Positions 1-9,246 are shown, counted from the first letter of the stretch. The stretch: DNA of 64,000 nucleotides from Solibacillus sp. FSL K6-1523 (GCF_038005225.1 NZ_JBBOSU010000001.1:3584001-3648000); one strand, 5' to 3'. The notes: generated by a model from the letters alone, not told the origin. Program-made: numbers and translations.

Positions 1-726
1 TACGAAAAGCAATTAATTTCTGCTCAAGCTATGCTGAGACAAGTAACGGAAAGCGTCAAGGAAAAACATTGGTTGATGACCCTCCGTATAATGCAGGCTT
101 ATTGTTATGTATTAGCAGGTGATATTAAGAATGCCGAGATGGAATTACTTGCAACGAAAACAAATCAGCCCTTTTGGATGCTTGTAAACGCGCGATTATT
201 ACTATTGAAGGAACAACCTGAGGATGCTTTAATGATTGTCATCCAAACGAAAACAAAAGCACAGTTCGACCATCAAGTTGCTACTATTATAGAGGCTTCT
301 GTTCTTGAGGTAATTTGTCATAACAGAATGGGGAATACAGACATTGCATTAGCCATTTTACATGAAGCATTAGAACAAAGCGCTCCCTATTTCTACATTC
401 GTACATTTTTAGATGAAGAAGAAATCCATCCTCTTCTAGAACGTTATTTTAAACAATTGCAAGAAGATGATTCTAAACGGAAATCTATTTCGCTGTATTA
501 TTTACAACAGCTTCAAATAGATAAAAGCACAAACATTAGCTTTGACAATGTACTGACATTACGTGAACAAGAAGTGTTCAATTTATTAGCTGAAGGAGTT
601 ACGAATCGTGAAATCGCAGACCAGCTACACCTATCAGAAGGGACTGTGCGCGTTTACTTATCGACTATTTATAGTAAGCTTGGTGTCAACTCACGAGCAA
701 AAGCCATACTTTTTAAGAAGCAATAA
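1..726 (+). CDS. MalT/LuxR-type transcriptional regulator, 3' part
   Basis: The reading frame is open from the first base of the window, so the gene starts upstream and only about 241 C-terminal residues are visible. The last ~60 residues form a LuxR-type helix-turn-helix (LTLREQEVFNLLAEGVTNRE, then a recognition helix with GTVRVYLSTIYSKLGV). The preceding part is helical and TPR-like (ILHEALEQSAPYFYIRTFLDEEE), as in MalT/LAL ATP-binding activators. The P-loop ATPase domain expected in that family would lie outside the window. It would bind DNA as an activator; its target and ligand cannot be told from here. No clear terminator follows the stop. Confidence 0.8.
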   Translation, partial: YEKQLISAQAMLRQVTESVKEKHWLMTLRIMQAYCYVLAGDIKNAEMELLATKTNQPFWMLVNARLLLLKEQPEDALMIVIQTKTKAQFDHQVATIIEASVLEVICHNRMGNTDIALAILHEALEQSAPYFYIRTFLDEEEIHPLLERYFKQLQEDDSKRKSISLYYLQQLQIDKSTNISFDNVLTLREQEVFNLLAEGVTNREIADQLHLSEGTVRVYLSTIYSKLGVNSRAKAILFKKQ

Positions 727-857
727 CAATGCGCTGTCCCAATAGGGAATACACCAGATGAGTATAAGGATTTTTATAAAAGACAGTTAGGGGTTTTCCT
801 TATAGTAAATATTATTATTTATTGTAATAATAGTAGATAAGATCACTCCGACAAATC

Positions 858-942
858 CATTATTTATTTGAAAAGAGGGCATAATGATGATTTCAATTCA
901 AACTTGTTATTCAACACCTTTGCTCTCTTCAAAAAAATAATG
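858..942. repeat. Imperfect 22-24 bp inverted repeat with 39-bp loop
   Basis: Arms at 858-881 and 921-942 match the pattern CATTATTTnTTTGAAnAGAG, with two substitutions and one extra G. The arms are too long for chance in AT-rich DNA. It lies between the regulator gene and a gene relic, so it may be an old insertion end or a bidirectional terminator. Confidence 0.5.
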
Positions 943-952
943 ATTAAGAACA

Positions 953-1123
953 ATGGTAATTTATAGTAGTTTAGTAGGAAAACCAGATGAACAAACGTTG
1001 AAATTAGTCGATTTTTATAGCAAACTAGCTGCTTTGACTATAAAAATTTCAAACGGTAGTACTGTAACGCCCCTTTATTCATTTGAAATAGATACACGTT
1101 TTAATGAAAGACTAATAAATTGA
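953..1123 (+). pseudogene. Relic of a GAF-domain-like sensor protein
   Basis: A 56-codon open frame begins at an ATG without a convincing ribosome binding site. It includes SSLVGKPDEQTLKLVDFYSK followed by LAALTIKI, which resembles the last strand and helix of a GAF domain as found in Bacilli PAS/GAF signalling proteins. No start of the domain and no output domain are present, so it reads as the tail of a lost gene. The rest of the 727-1408 gap holds only the inverted repeat at 858-942 and a hairpin at 1181-1216. Confidence 0.3.
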
Positions 1124-1180
1124 TTATAACGCTAGATTATCAATCTGAACGTGAATAACGTAATGGGTGCACAAACAATA

Positions 1181-1216
1181 AAAGATGGCTCCTGTGCAAT
1201 ACAAGAAACCATCTTT
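1181..1216. other. Hairpin, possible terminator
   Basis: AAAGATGG at 1181-1188 pairs with CCATCTTT at 1209-1216 across a 20-nt loop. No long T-run follows, so a terminator role is weakly supported. Confidence 0.3.
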
Positions 1217-1408
1217 TAGTTGATATAAATGTTTTTTGAACTATTTCCCATTGCTGCCTAACTAATGTTTTCTAACGCATAATACATAACTTTAAGCGCT
1301 GTGGAGTCATTTATTTATAAAACTTTATTTCTATTTTACGATAGTACCAGGTACAAGGACAATTCTTTCGTTCGTATCAATCACATTTCCAATACAGTGA
1401 ACTTATCC

Positions 1409-2323
1409 TTATTCTTTAGGTTGCAAATCCTCAATTGAGTCGATATTCATATATTCCGGTACAACAAATCCATTCTTAGTACCTTTTAAGTTCTCTCCTA
1501 AATCGACAATGTCTTCCTTAAGTTTTTCATAAAAAGACTGGTGTGTTGACGGTAACCAAGGAGCTACCGTTGCATCCGCTTTACCAGTAGCGATTGCCTG
1601 GAACATAATTGCAGGATCAACTGGTGTCACTTTAACAACGTATCCTAGTTCTTCTAATACTGCTTCAATTACACTACTAGAAGCCCTTTCTGTATCCCAT
1701 GGAGTAGACACGATTTCAATTTCTTTTCCATCTACTTTATTGATACCTTCTGTCCATTCATTCACTCTATCTCGGTTTTCTTCTATCCATTTCATCGCTG
1801 CCTCTTCAAAAGAAACGTTTTGCGCATCATACATTACAGCTTCCATATCTTCTGGTTCCCAATAGAATCTATCAAGAACTGTATATGCCTCAGGTAGGTC
1901 ATTTTCCAAGCCTTTTCGCACAAGTGTATTGATATTTTCCACTCCACCTAATGTCCCTTTAGGATCCTCCAAAAATTTCAAATCGTGTGCTGTAAACTTC
2001 CAGTGTGGTGTCCATCCGGTAATAATAATTGGTTCTTTATTATCAATAGCTTGTTTCAATGAAACTAACATTCCAGCCGTTGAACTTTCTATAAGTTCCC
2101 AACCCTTTAAGTTTTCATATTCCTCTAAAGTATTTCTTGAAAGTTCAGTTAACCCTGCTCCTGGTTCAATACCTATAATCTTATATTCTACTTGTTCCCC
2201 AATGCTTGCAGTATTTTCTGATGAATTCTCGTTATTTGGCTTACTATCTTCATTACCACACCCTGTTAAAAGTAATGAAATAGCAACCCCTAAAGTAACG
2301 CTTAACGACTTTAATTTCCTCAT
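1409..2323 (-). CDS. Glycine betaine/proline ABC transporter substrate-binding lipoprotein (OpuAC family)
   Basis: A 304-residue lipoprotein. A lysine-rich start and hydrophobic helix end in the lipobox LLTGC, so it would be lipid-anchored on the outer face of the membrane. The mature part follows the OpuAC/ProX fold (GWTPHWKFTAHDLKFLEDPK; ATGKADATVAPWLPSTHQSF), with the aromatic residues this family uses to cage quaternary amines. AAGGGAGAT lies upstream of the ATG. The matching ATPase and permease genes are not next to it: its neighbours are a gene relic and a PepSY protein. It must serve a transporter encoded elsewhere or be an orphan receptor. The exact ligand (betaine, choline, carnitine) cannot be fixed. 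Confidence 0.88.
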   Translation of the reverse strand: MRKLKSLSVTLGVAISLLLTGCGNEDSKPNNENSSENTASIGEQVEYKIIGIEPGAGLTELSRNTLEEYENLKGWELIESSTAGMLVSLKQAIDNKEPIIITGWTPHWKFTAHDLKFLEDPKGTLGGVENINTLVRKGLENDLPEAYTVLDRFYWEPEDMEAVMYDAQNVSFEEAAMKWIEENRDRVNEWTEGINKVDGKEIEIVSTPWDTERASSSVIEAVLEELGYVVKVTPVDPAIMFQAIATGKADATVAPWLPSTHQSFYEKLKEDIVDLGENLKGTKNGFVVPEYMNIDSIEDLQPKE

Positions 2324-2600
2324 GTTAACATCTCCCTTATTAAAAGATTGAGTTCAACCTCAAGCAATTCGAGGAAAGGATTTTTCCCTAAAAATTACCT
2401 AACGATCAAAAAGTAACAACTTCATATTACCAAGAGGTTGTTACTTTAGTCAATAAATTCCGCCTATTTTTTTCGCGCAAAATAATCTGGTCCTAGTTAA
2501 TTATTGTTTCACATTTCTCACCGAATTTTAATAATATTTACACTATTCTCTCATCTTCTCCCTTTATACTTGTAATATCAACTAGCGGAGGTTATGTAAA

Positions 2601-3125
2601 ATGAAAAAGATGATAATGATACCAGCATTAGCGGGTGTACTTGCGCTTAGCGGCGTTGCAATGACTGGAAACACGGTGGAAGCTTCTACTAATGGGTTCA
2701 TCGCAATGGAAAAAGCAAGAGCAATTGCAGTAAAATCAGTCGGTGGAAACGTAACGGATATTGAATTAAAGCGTAAAAAATCAGGTGGGACATACGAGGT
2801 TGAGGTTCAATCGAAAGGTTACGAATATGAACTTGTAATCCATGCGAAAACAGGGAAAATTTTGAGTAAAGACAAAGACGACCTAGATGATTTAGATGAC
2901 GATGATGTGATTAAATTCAATAAGAAGTTTATTACAGCTGCAGCTGCTGAGAAAATTGCGTTAAAAAAAGCAAAGGGCACTGTCGTAAAAGTGGCATTGG
3001 AAAATGACGATAATCGCGTCATCTATGAAATTGAAATTGAAAGCAATACAAATGAATACGACTTCGATATCGACGCACTTTCAGGTAAAATTCTGGATTT
3101 TGACAAAGATAAAAAAGACGATTAA
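2601..3125 (+). CDS. Secreted PepSY-domain protein
   Basis: 174 residues with a signal peptide (MKKMIMIPALAGVLALSG, probable cleavage after VEA near residue 28) and two PepSY repeats at about 35-95 and 110-172. Each PepSY unit shows the pattern of an A-AxxIA helix, an E-E/Y strand pair (YEVEVQSKGYEYELVIHAKT) and a terminal hairpin ending in GKIL. An acidic linker (DKDDLDDLDDDD) separates the two. PepSY domains are generally proposed to inhibit or chaperone secreted peptidases. It stands alone, with GGAGG before the ATG and a strong terminator after the stop. Confidence 0.85.
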   Translation: MKKMIMIPALAGVLALSGVAMTGNTVEASTNGFIAMEKARAIAVKSVGGNVTDIELKRKKSGGTYEVEVQSKGYEYELVIHAKTGKILSKDKDDLDDLDDDDVIKFNKKFITAAAAEKIALKKAKGTVVKVALENDDNRVIYEIEIESNTNEYDFDIDALSGKILDFDKDKKDD

Positions 3126-3129
3126 TTAA

Positions 3130-3174
3130 GAAACCACATTTCGCACGATTTGGCGTGTGAAATGTGGTTTTCTT
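3130..3174 (+). terminator. Rho-independent terminator after the PepSY gene
   Basis: AAACCACATTTC at 3131-3142 pairs with GAAATGTGGTTT, with the inner pairing extended by CACG/CGTG, then TCTT. It begins five bases after the stop codon. Confidence 0.8.
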
Positions 3175-3206
3175 ATGTTAGATTATGCAGATTGAATTGA
3201 AATTGC

Positions 3207-3509
3207 TTATCCTTCAATATAATTTGCTTCGAGTAAACGTGCAATTTTCATCGTTTTTTCTAAAACAACTGGATGTGAAACTGCTACGTAAATTTTACCT
3301 TCAAAAAAGCGGAATGGGATTTTTACATCTTCTAATTGCCACATGAAAAAGTCGCCTTTAATCTTCATATGTACACCGTCTTGACTCGCACCAAATGAAT
3401 CTTTGTATTCGAAATCTGATTTTTTCGCGAAGAAGCTTTGGCATTCCTCTAAGCTTAGTGTTGGATTCCCCTTTTTATCAAGACGTGTAATTTTGTATCG
3501 TGTATTCAT
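3207..3509 (-). CDS. Conserved hypothetical protein, copy 1
   Basis: A 100-residue soluble protein of unrecognised function. It begins MNTRYKITRLDKKGNPTLSL, has a FFAKKSDF segment and a central beta-rich part (VKIPFRFFEGKIYVAVSHP), and ends in a helix (KTMKIARLLEANY). An in-frame TTG lies just upstream at 3512, but the ATG at 3509 is chosen because the paralogue at 26401-26703 starts at the same residue and CAGGAG precedes it. The two copies differ at 11 of 100 positions. It is a single-gene unit between the PepSY terminator and the EamA transporter. Confidence 0.75.
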   Translation of the reverse strand: MNTRYKITRLDKKGNPTLSLEECQSFFAKKSDFEYKDSFGASQDGVHMKIKGDFFMWQLEDVKIPFRFFEGKIYVAVSHPVVLEKTMKIARLLEANYIEG

Positions 3510-3663
3510 CAAACAAGCTACTCCTGAAATCCTAATTATCGCTTCATTATAAACGGTCGAATTTGATTAGGCAAAAGCCGGGATTTGATTATAAAGAAAA
3601 CGAACCTACCATTTTGAATTTGATGGAGAGGTTCATTTGTTTCCTAAAATTAGATAAATCCTT

Positions 3664-4650
3664 TTATTCGCTTAGTAACTTTCCAGTTTTCATCATTTTG
3701 TTCGCAGGATACGATTGCTCTGACACCTTTTTCTTCTGATTCATTCGAATATATATATTATTCGAGATGAGAGAGATTAGAATAAAAGTGATTCCAATAA
3801 TTTCAATGGAAGTTACTTGATTCCCTTGGATGAATGAAATAACAAGTGTTGTTACCGGAACAAAGTTAATAAACAACAGTCCATTCAATGGCGTTAAAAT
3901 ACTGACACCAATGTTCCAACCTACTAATGCAATAACACCTGGGAAAATAATCATAAATAATAAATGGGGACTTACCAGTTTAATCGTTTCAACTGTTGGT
4001 GGCGTAACATATCCCATCAGCGTTATTGCAAACACAATGACAACTGCAGTCAAAGTGCCCATTAAACAACTTAACGCGGAATAGCGGAGCACAGACCATC
4101 CTCTAAACTGATTTCCTCCCATTGTATAAATGACCCATCCAATGACTGCAATTAAGATCAGAAGGGATGGAATAATATCATCCGTTGCCGAAAGAAACGC
4201 GACGATATTCCCTTTTGTAATAACAAGCATTGCGCCGATAAAGGCTACTAAAACACATAACAGAGTAAATGCATAAGGGCGACTTCTATGTAACATCCAT
4301 ACAATAACAATGGATATCATCGGCATTAATGATTCCATAATCGATGCAACCATTACCCCTGGCTCACCTAATAAATCTTCTCCCCAGAAAATGAGTAAAT
4401 TATAAACTGTAAATGCCATTGTTCCGAAAAACCACAGCGATGTTGCTTTTCCTTCGAATTGAAAAGCCTCTTTCCCTTCCTTCCAATAGAGAATTATTAC
4501 TAAAATAACCGTCACTGCCCCGTAACGGAAAATAGTAAAGTAGAAGGGATCAATATATTGAAAAGCATGATGAGCTACTGGAAACATCGCTCCCCATGAC
4601 ACACTTGCAATAAAACATAAAAAAGCACCTAATAAAATATTATTCTTCAT
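3664..4650 (-). CDS. EamA-family (DMT superfamily) metabolite exporter
   Basis: About 328 residues with ten predicted membrane segments in two EamA halves (first half from LLGAFLCFIASVSWGAMFPV; second from LLILIAVIGWVIYTMGGNQF). Family members export amino acids, purines or other small metabolites across the cytoplasmic membrane. An ATG 54 bases further upstream (4704) is in frame but lacks a ribosome binding site; the ATG at 4650 has AAAGGGG at good spacing and begins directly at the first hydrophobic segment. It is divergent from the LysR gene at 4786, the usual arrangement for a LysR-controlled exporter. The substrate is unknown. Confidence 0.85.
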   Translation of the reverse strand: MKNNILLGAFLCFIASVSWGAMFPVAHHAFQYIDPFYFTIFRYGAVTVILVIILYWKEGKEAFQFEGKATSLWFFGTMAFTVYNLLIFWGEDLLGEPGVMVASIMESLMPMISIVIVWMLHRSRPYAFTLLCVLVAFIGAMLVITKGNIVAFLSATDDIIPSLLILIAVIGWVIYTMGGNQFRGWSVLRYSALSCLMGTLTAVVIVFAITLMGYVTPPTVETIKLVSPHLLFMIIFPGVIALVGWNIGVSILTPLNGLLFINFVPVTTLVISFIQGNQVTSIEIIGITFILISLISNNIYIRMNQKKKVSEQSYPANKMMKTGKLLSE

Positions 4651-4721
4651 CCCACTATTAGCCCCTTTCACAATATCGCCATATTCATTAAACCCCACAA
4701 TCATCCATCATGTAAAATGAA

Positions 4722-4749
4722 CTAAAATGATGTTTAATATCATTTTTAG
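4722..4749. promoter_or_regulatory. Palindromic LysR-type operator between exporter and regulator
   Basis: AAAATGAT at 4724-4731 and ATCATTTT at 4739-4746 form a perfect dyad with a 7-bp centre, and CTA/TAG extend the symmetry with a one-base offset. It lies 37 bases before the LysR start codon and about 70 bases before the exporter start, fitting autoregulation plus activation of the exporter. Confidence 0.5.
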
Positions 4750-4785
4750 TGATACCATAAAGAAAATGACGAATGAGGTGAAACA

Positions 4786-5646
4786 ATGGAATTAAAAGAT
4801 TTTGAGATTTTCCAAAAGGTCGCCGAAAAAGGAACCGTTACCGAAGCCGCAAAAGAATTAAGTTATGTACAGTCAAATATTACATCGAGAATCCAAAAGC
4901 TCGAAGCGGAACTAAATACACCTTTGTTCAACCGACATAATCGGGGCATGAGTTTAACACCTGAGGGGAAAAAATTATTAGTATATTGCGATAAGATATT
5001 ATCCTTAACAAACGAGATGATAAAAGTTGTGCAAAGTAAAGAGGAACCTTCTGGGAAGTTAGAAATCGGTACAGTTGAAACGGTCATTAAACTACCGACC
5101 ATTCTCTCAACGTACACGAAAAAGTATAAAAATGTGGATTTGTCGCTTTTTTCTGGTGTGACTGAAAAGTTGCAAGATGATGTATTAAAACATCAGATTG
5201 ACGGGGCTTTTGTGACAGAAATAGCCCCCCACCCAGAGCTTGTTTACCATGATGTTTTTCAAGAAGAGCTTGTATTAATATCCGATGTAAACACGACATC
5301 TATCGAGCAACTCATACATGAGCCATTCTTATGTTTTGGCAAGGGATGTGGTTACCGCGCAAGACTTGAAGCCTGGTATAAAGATCAACATATTATCCCT
5401 CAAAAAGTAATGGAGTTTGGCACATTAGAAACGATATTAAGCAGTGTTGTCGTCGGCCTTGGTATTACATTTGTTCCAAAATCAACCGTTTTACATTTAG
5501 AGAAAAAGGGACTCATTCACTGCCATTCTCTCCCTGAAAAATATAGCAAAATCAACACGGTTTTCGTTAGAAGATCCAACTCATACCTCACTTCAACGCT
5601 TGAAAAATTTATTGAAACGATTGAGTTGAGTAAGGGTGAGAATTAA
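4786..5646 (+). CDS. LysR-family transcriptional regulator
   Basis: 286 residues. The N-terminal winged helix-turn-helix is typical (FEIFQKVAEKGTVTEAAKEL, then SQ-type helix as VQSNITSRIQKLEAEL, then TPLFNRHNRGMSLTPEGK). The rest is the periplasmic-binding-like effector domain. GAGGTG precedes the ATG. It is divergently transcribed from the EamA exporter and a palindrome lies between them, so the exporter is the likely target. The effector is unknown. Confidence 0.9.
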   Translation: MELKDFEIFQKVAEKGTVTEAAKELSYVQSNITSRIQKLEAELNTPLFNRHNRGMSLTPEGKKLLVYCDKILSLTNEMIKVVQSKEEPSGKLEIGTVETVIKLPTILSTYTKKYKNVDLSLFSGVTEKLQDDVLKHQIDGAFVTEIAPHPELVYHDVFQEELVLISDVNTTSIEQLIHEPFLCFGKGCGYRARLEAWYKDQHIIPQKVMEFGTLETILSSVVVGLGITFVPKSTVLHLEKKGLIHCHSLPEKYSKINTVFVRRSNSYLTSTLEKFIETIELSKGEN

Positions 5647-5735
5647 TCGGGCTTGCACATGTTACACAATCAATATGTTATTCTTCCATTATAAAGTTAA
5701 TTTCCAATCAATTTAGCGAAAGGGATTTAAATATA

Positions 5736-6347
5736 ATGGCTTTGAAAAATACTTTAACACGAGAAATCAAAGAAGAATATAAAAGACAATACTTAAATAG
5801 ACCTTTTATCGTAGCAATCGACGGTTTAGGTGGTGCTGGAAAAACTACGCTTGTTCATCAACTAAAAAATGAACTAGATCATGTAGTTATTATTCATATT
5901 GACGACCTTATTGTTGAAAAAGCTTTAAGATATAATACGGGTCATAATGAATGGTTTGAATATTTTCAGTTACAATGGGATGGTATTTATTTAAAAGAAA
6001 ATTTATTCGAAAAACTACATCAAAACAGTAAACAATTGCGTTTGCCATTTTACAATAAAGAGGACGATACCTCGACATTCCAAACTATTACTATTCCATT
6101 AAATTGTATTGTAATCATTGAAGGTGTTTTTCTTTTGAGGGAAGAATGGAAGTCATATTATGATTATATAATATTCCTAGATTGTCCTAAGGAAGTGCGA
6201 TATGAACGTGTACTTCAACGTGACACATATATAGGCGATTTTGAAGAACGTTTAAGGAAATATCAAAATAGATATTGGAAAGCAGAGGATTATTATACTG
6301 AAAAACAAAACCCTATGAAACTTGCTCATAGGATTCACCACTCATAA
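5736..6347 (+). CDS. Uridine-kinase-like P-loop kinase
   Basis: 203 residues with a Walker A motif near residue 31 (GLGGAGKTTL), an acidic HIDDLIVE segment that fits the DD motif of the uridine kinase/phosphoribulokinase family, and a Walker-B-like strand IVIIEGVFLLREEW. A lid-like arginine region follows (RYERVLQRDT). It probably phosphorylates a nucleoside or similar small hydroxyl substrate, but family members include proteins of unknown substrate, so no gene symbol is given. It has AAAGGG before the ATG and a clear terminator after it, so it is a single-gene unit. Confidence 0.75.
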   Translation: MALKNTLTREIKEEYKRQYLNRPFIVAIDGLGGAGKTTLVHQLKNELDHVVIIHIDDLIVEKALRYNTGHNEWFEYFQLQWDGIYLKENLFEKLHQNSKQLRLPFYNKEDDTSTFQTITIPLNCIVIIEGVFLLREEWKSYYDYIIFLDCPKEVRYERVLQRDTYIGDFEERLRKYQNRYWKAEDYYTEKQNPMKLAHRIHHS

Positions 6348-6383
6348 TGTTCAAATTAATAACCAACTCGATAATATTAATTT

Positions 6384-6429
6384 AGGACATGTGCATAAAA
6401 TAATTACATACACATGTCCTTTCTTTTGT
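6384..6429 (+). terminator. Rho-independent terminator after the P-loop kinase
   Basis: AGGACATGTG at 6384-6393 pairs perfectly with CACATGTCCT at 6411-6420, followed by TTCTTTTGTT. Confidence 0.75.
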
Positions 6430-6527
6430 TAGTACAAAACCGCTTTGCTCGCGGACCAATCAGCTAGTATCATCTGACTTACCGGTCCCCTCTTATTATT
6501 ATAAAATTCCTTCACTAGTAACAAAAA

Positions 6528-7787
6528 TTAATTAAAAACCGTCGTCGGTGTCGCCTCTTTCACGATGATTAAGCCATCATAAGCTTCGTTCGGTATCATT
6601 TCAATCGTATAAAACATCTTTGTGAACTTATACCAAGAGCGAAAATCATCCCCAACATTCCCCATTTTCTGTTCAGTTGATAGGATTGCTTTTAACTTTT
6701 GTGATGCACTCGCTTTCTCAAAATCTACATAAAAAATATTTTCCTCTACGTCCCGGAAAGCATCTACTAAATCATTATGATGTACCAGTGTATAATTCTC
6801 TCGCTCCCCCGATCCGCCATTTAGTGCTTGGAATGTATTATCGATAAAGTCTGTGCCAATCGCAAAATATGCCTCGCCGTAAATCTCATCTAAATAATCG
6901 CCCATTGCTTTGTAACCTGCTAATGACGCCGATGTTTTTTCAATATGCCCATTATGTCCCGAAATGAGCACTTTATCATGCCCGCACGCTGCTTCAAAAT
7001 CAACAATCCATTGCAAGTTTTCTGCTAAATATTGATCTCGCAAATGGGCATAATTACTATCATTTAAAAATAGCTGTGTACGTTGCTTCATTATTTGTAC
7101 GTATTGTGAAGCCATCGCAAAGCTTTCTTCAGATGATTGCCGAATATATGCTGTACGATTTGCTTGTAAATCTGATAGGATTGCATCCATTGTGGCATCT
7201 AGTTCCTCCAGCTGGCTGTTCGTTAATTCACGCATTGTCTCATTCGAAACATGCTCCGACTTTGCCGCATAACCTTTCGCCTCATCCCCGTTCACTTTTC
7301 CAAAATAACTTAGTAATCCTTCTTTACTATAGTCATAGCGCTGCATATCATTGCCGTAAAAATAAACTTTCTCATTTTCATCTACCGACTTGTTATAATC
7401 ATGCATCCATTGCACAAACGCGATCATCTGCTCTGTTCGGTAAATGCTATAATCAAGTGCATTAACCGCCTCTTCCGCTGTACCATTACCAGTTAAAATA
7501 AACTGATTAATTTGCTGCGCACCGCCAAAGTCCCCTTCTAACACAAAAACACGAACATCTTCATTCACTATTAATGCTTGAAATAAATCCTTTTTCAATT
7601 CCTGAAATTCAATATTACCGTGTGTCGCTTCACCAAAACCAATGACTTTCACATCATCAGGAATATCGATATTTTCGATTGTCGATGTATATTGAGCTAC
7701 ACCCTCTTCCGCCTGCCCACTGCCACACCCCGCTAGAAAAACAGAAAGGGTGATTGATACCGTTAAAAACCAATCTTTTTTTAACAC
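6528..7787 (-). CDS. Erythromycin esterase-like lipoprotein
   Basis: About 419 residues. A signal helix ends in the lipobox FLAGC, so the protein is surface lipid-anchored, unlike the classical cytoplasmic Ere enzymes. Hallmarks of the erythromycin esterase/succinoglycan-biosynthesis fold are present: GFGEATHGNIEFQELKKDLF, VFVLEGDFGGAQQINQFI, FYGNDMQRYDYS and ISGHNGHIEKT, the conserved His/Glu segments of the family. An ATG six bases upstream (7793) overlaps the Shine-Dalgarno, so the GTG at 7787, seven bases after GGAGG, is preferred. It follows the ABC exporter genes on the same strand and may be co-transcribed. Whether it hydrolyses macrolides is unknown. Confidence 0.8.
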   Translation of the reverse strand: MLKKDWFLTVSITLSVFLAGCGSGQAEEGVAQYTSTIENIDIPDDVKVIGFGEATHGNIEFQELKKDLFQALIVNEDVRVFVLEGDFGGAQQINQFILTGNGTAEEAVNALDYSIYRTEQMIAFVQWMHDYNKSVDENEKVYFYGNDMQRYDYSKEGLLSYFGKVNGDEAKGYAAKSEHVSNETMRELTNSQLEELDATMDAILSDLQANRTAYIRQSSEESFAMASQYVQIMKQRTQLFLNDSNYAHLRDQYLAENLQWIVDFEAACGHDKVLISGHNGHIEKTSASLAGYKAMGDYLDEIYGEAYFAIGTDFIDNTFQALNGGSGERENYTLVHHNDLVDAFRDVEENIFYVDFEKASASQKLKAILSTEQKMGNVGDDFRSWYKFTKMFYTIEMIPNEAYDGLIIVKEATPTTVFN

Positions 7788-7807
7788 AAACATTCCTCCC
7801 CTAAAAG

Positions 7808-8536
7808 TTAAATCGTTTTTCGTTGGAAGTATAAATAGCCGCCAATGAAAAATAACAGAAAACTACCACCTACAACCGTTAATAATTGATCCCATGGTAC
7901 AAAAAATACATCGCCTGTGTTCCCTCCTATATTCATCATAAAAAAGGGTTGTACCCACGGATAGTAAGGACCAAATTGTTCAGAATTCGCAACGATTATC
8001 GCTGGTAAGGTAAAAATGACGTTCACTGCAAACGGAGCAGCAAAGCTTTTAAACATGATGGACATCCACAATTGCAATGCAACTAAGGGAAAAGTCGCTA
8101 CCCATCCTCCAAAAATACTTTTCCAAACAATTTCGAGCGGAAATGGATCTGTATAACCTTTTACCATGCCTACCGCGTATATAGACATTAAATATAATAC
8201 TTGCATCGTCATAATTAGTAGCATGATTAATACATACTTCGCTACAAATACTCTTCCCCTAGTGACAGGCAATGCTAAAAGTTGTTTCCAGCCACCAGCT
8301 TGATGCTCATATCGACAAATGATGCTTGCTAAAATACCCGAAATAAGTGGCAAAAATAATAATGCATACGTTAAATTCATCGAAATTAATGCAAAATACC
8401 ATTTATTCATACCGAGATATTCCTCATAATTGACCGCTAATCCTATAAAAAGCCCGATTATCGGTGCCGCAAAAATTAGCGGGATCATTTTCGATTTTCT
8501 TAATTTATACCATTCAGACTGCAGTATCTTGTGCAT
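7808..8536 (-). CDS. ABC-2 type transporter permease (second permease)
   Basis: 242 residues with six predicted membrane segments and the N-terminal amphipathic start typical of BcrB/LanE-type permeases (ILQSEWYKLRKSKMIPLIFA). The segment YEHQAGGWKQLLALPVTRGR is almost repeated in the partner permease (ENETNAWKQLIALPVSKMTV), so the two arose by duplication. The start codon overlaps the stop of the upstream permease (TAATG), indicating translational coupling. With the ATPase at 9243 it forms an ABC exporter of the kind that removes peptide antibiotics from the membrane. Confidence 0.85.
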   Translation of the reverse strand: MHKILQSEWYKLRKSKMIPLIFAAPIIGLFIGLAVNYEEYLGMNKWYFALISMNLTYALLFLPLISGILASIICRYEHQAGGWKQLLALPVTRGRVFVAKYVLIMLLIMTMQVLYLMSIYAVGMVKGYTDPFPLEIVWKSIFGGWVATFPLVALQLWMSIMFKSFAAPFAVNVIFTLPAIIVANSEQFGPYYPWVQPFFMMNIGGNTGDVFFVPWDQLLTVVGGSFLLFFIGGYLYFQRKTI

Positions 8537-9246
8537 TATTTCACATCCCTTCTCGTGAAATCAATCATTCCAACGATATATAATAGAACCCCTACACCTA
8601 TACCTAATGCGACATTGATGAGTGGTTCATTCCATTCATTCATTAACGATGGCCATTTCCAAATCATCCAATCTGGCAAATAGTATGCTGAAAAAGCAAA
8701 GATCACACCAAACACCCCAGCAGTAATGGGAATCGCTTGATTTTGACTAACAGTGGCAATCCAAAGCTGCAATGCCAATACTGGTAATGACGCCAAAAAT
8801 GGATAATAACTAGACTTGATTAGCTCCGTATATGGAATATCCGCTCCCAAATCTAAATACACTCCGTAAGCAAAAGATAAAACCATCAACAGCGAAGAAG
8901 ATACAAATAATAAGATCGTGAGCACTGTAAATTTAGATAAATACACCGTCATTTTGGATACTGGTAAAGCGATTAATTGCTTCCATGCATTCGTTTCATT
9001 TTCAATACTCGCCATGAAAGATGTTAAGATGGCGATTCCCAAAATAAGTGCAAGTGGGGTAAACCCATGGACATTGCCTAAATAATAGCCCCAATCATCC
9101 TCGCTTTGCTGTAGTAAATAGTCTTTTCTTATTCCGTAATTGACCATTTGTAGCGCCACTACACCAACAGGACCTAAAACGGTTAAAAACCATAAGCCCT
9201 TTCGTTTAATTTTTAGGAAGTCAGATGTCAACAGTTTGCCCATCAT
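8536..9246 (-). CDS. ABC-2 type transporter permease (first permease)
   Basis: About 237 residues, six predicted membrane segments, beginning MMGKLLTSDFLKIKRKGLWF. The frame is open further upstream to 9351, but that part overlaps the ATPase gene. The ATGATG at 9246 overlaps the ATPase stop (GTATGATG) and follows AGGAG, so it is the start. Paired with the permease at 7808. LanE/LanG-like pairs of ~230-250-residue permeases with one ATPase are typical of lantibiotic and bacitracin immunity exporters. Confidence 0.85.
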   Translation of the reverse strand: MMGKLLTSDFLKIKRKGLWFLTVLGPVGVVALQMVNYGIRKDYLLQQSEDDWGYYLGNVHGFTPLALILGIAILTSFMASIENETNAWKQLIALPVSKMTVYLSKFTVLTILLFVSSSLLMVLSFAYGVYLDLGADIPYTELIKSSYYPFLASLPVLALQLWIATVSQNQAIPITAGVFGVIFAFSAYYLPDWMIWKWPSLMNEWNEPLINVALGIGVGVLLYIVGMIDFTRRDVK

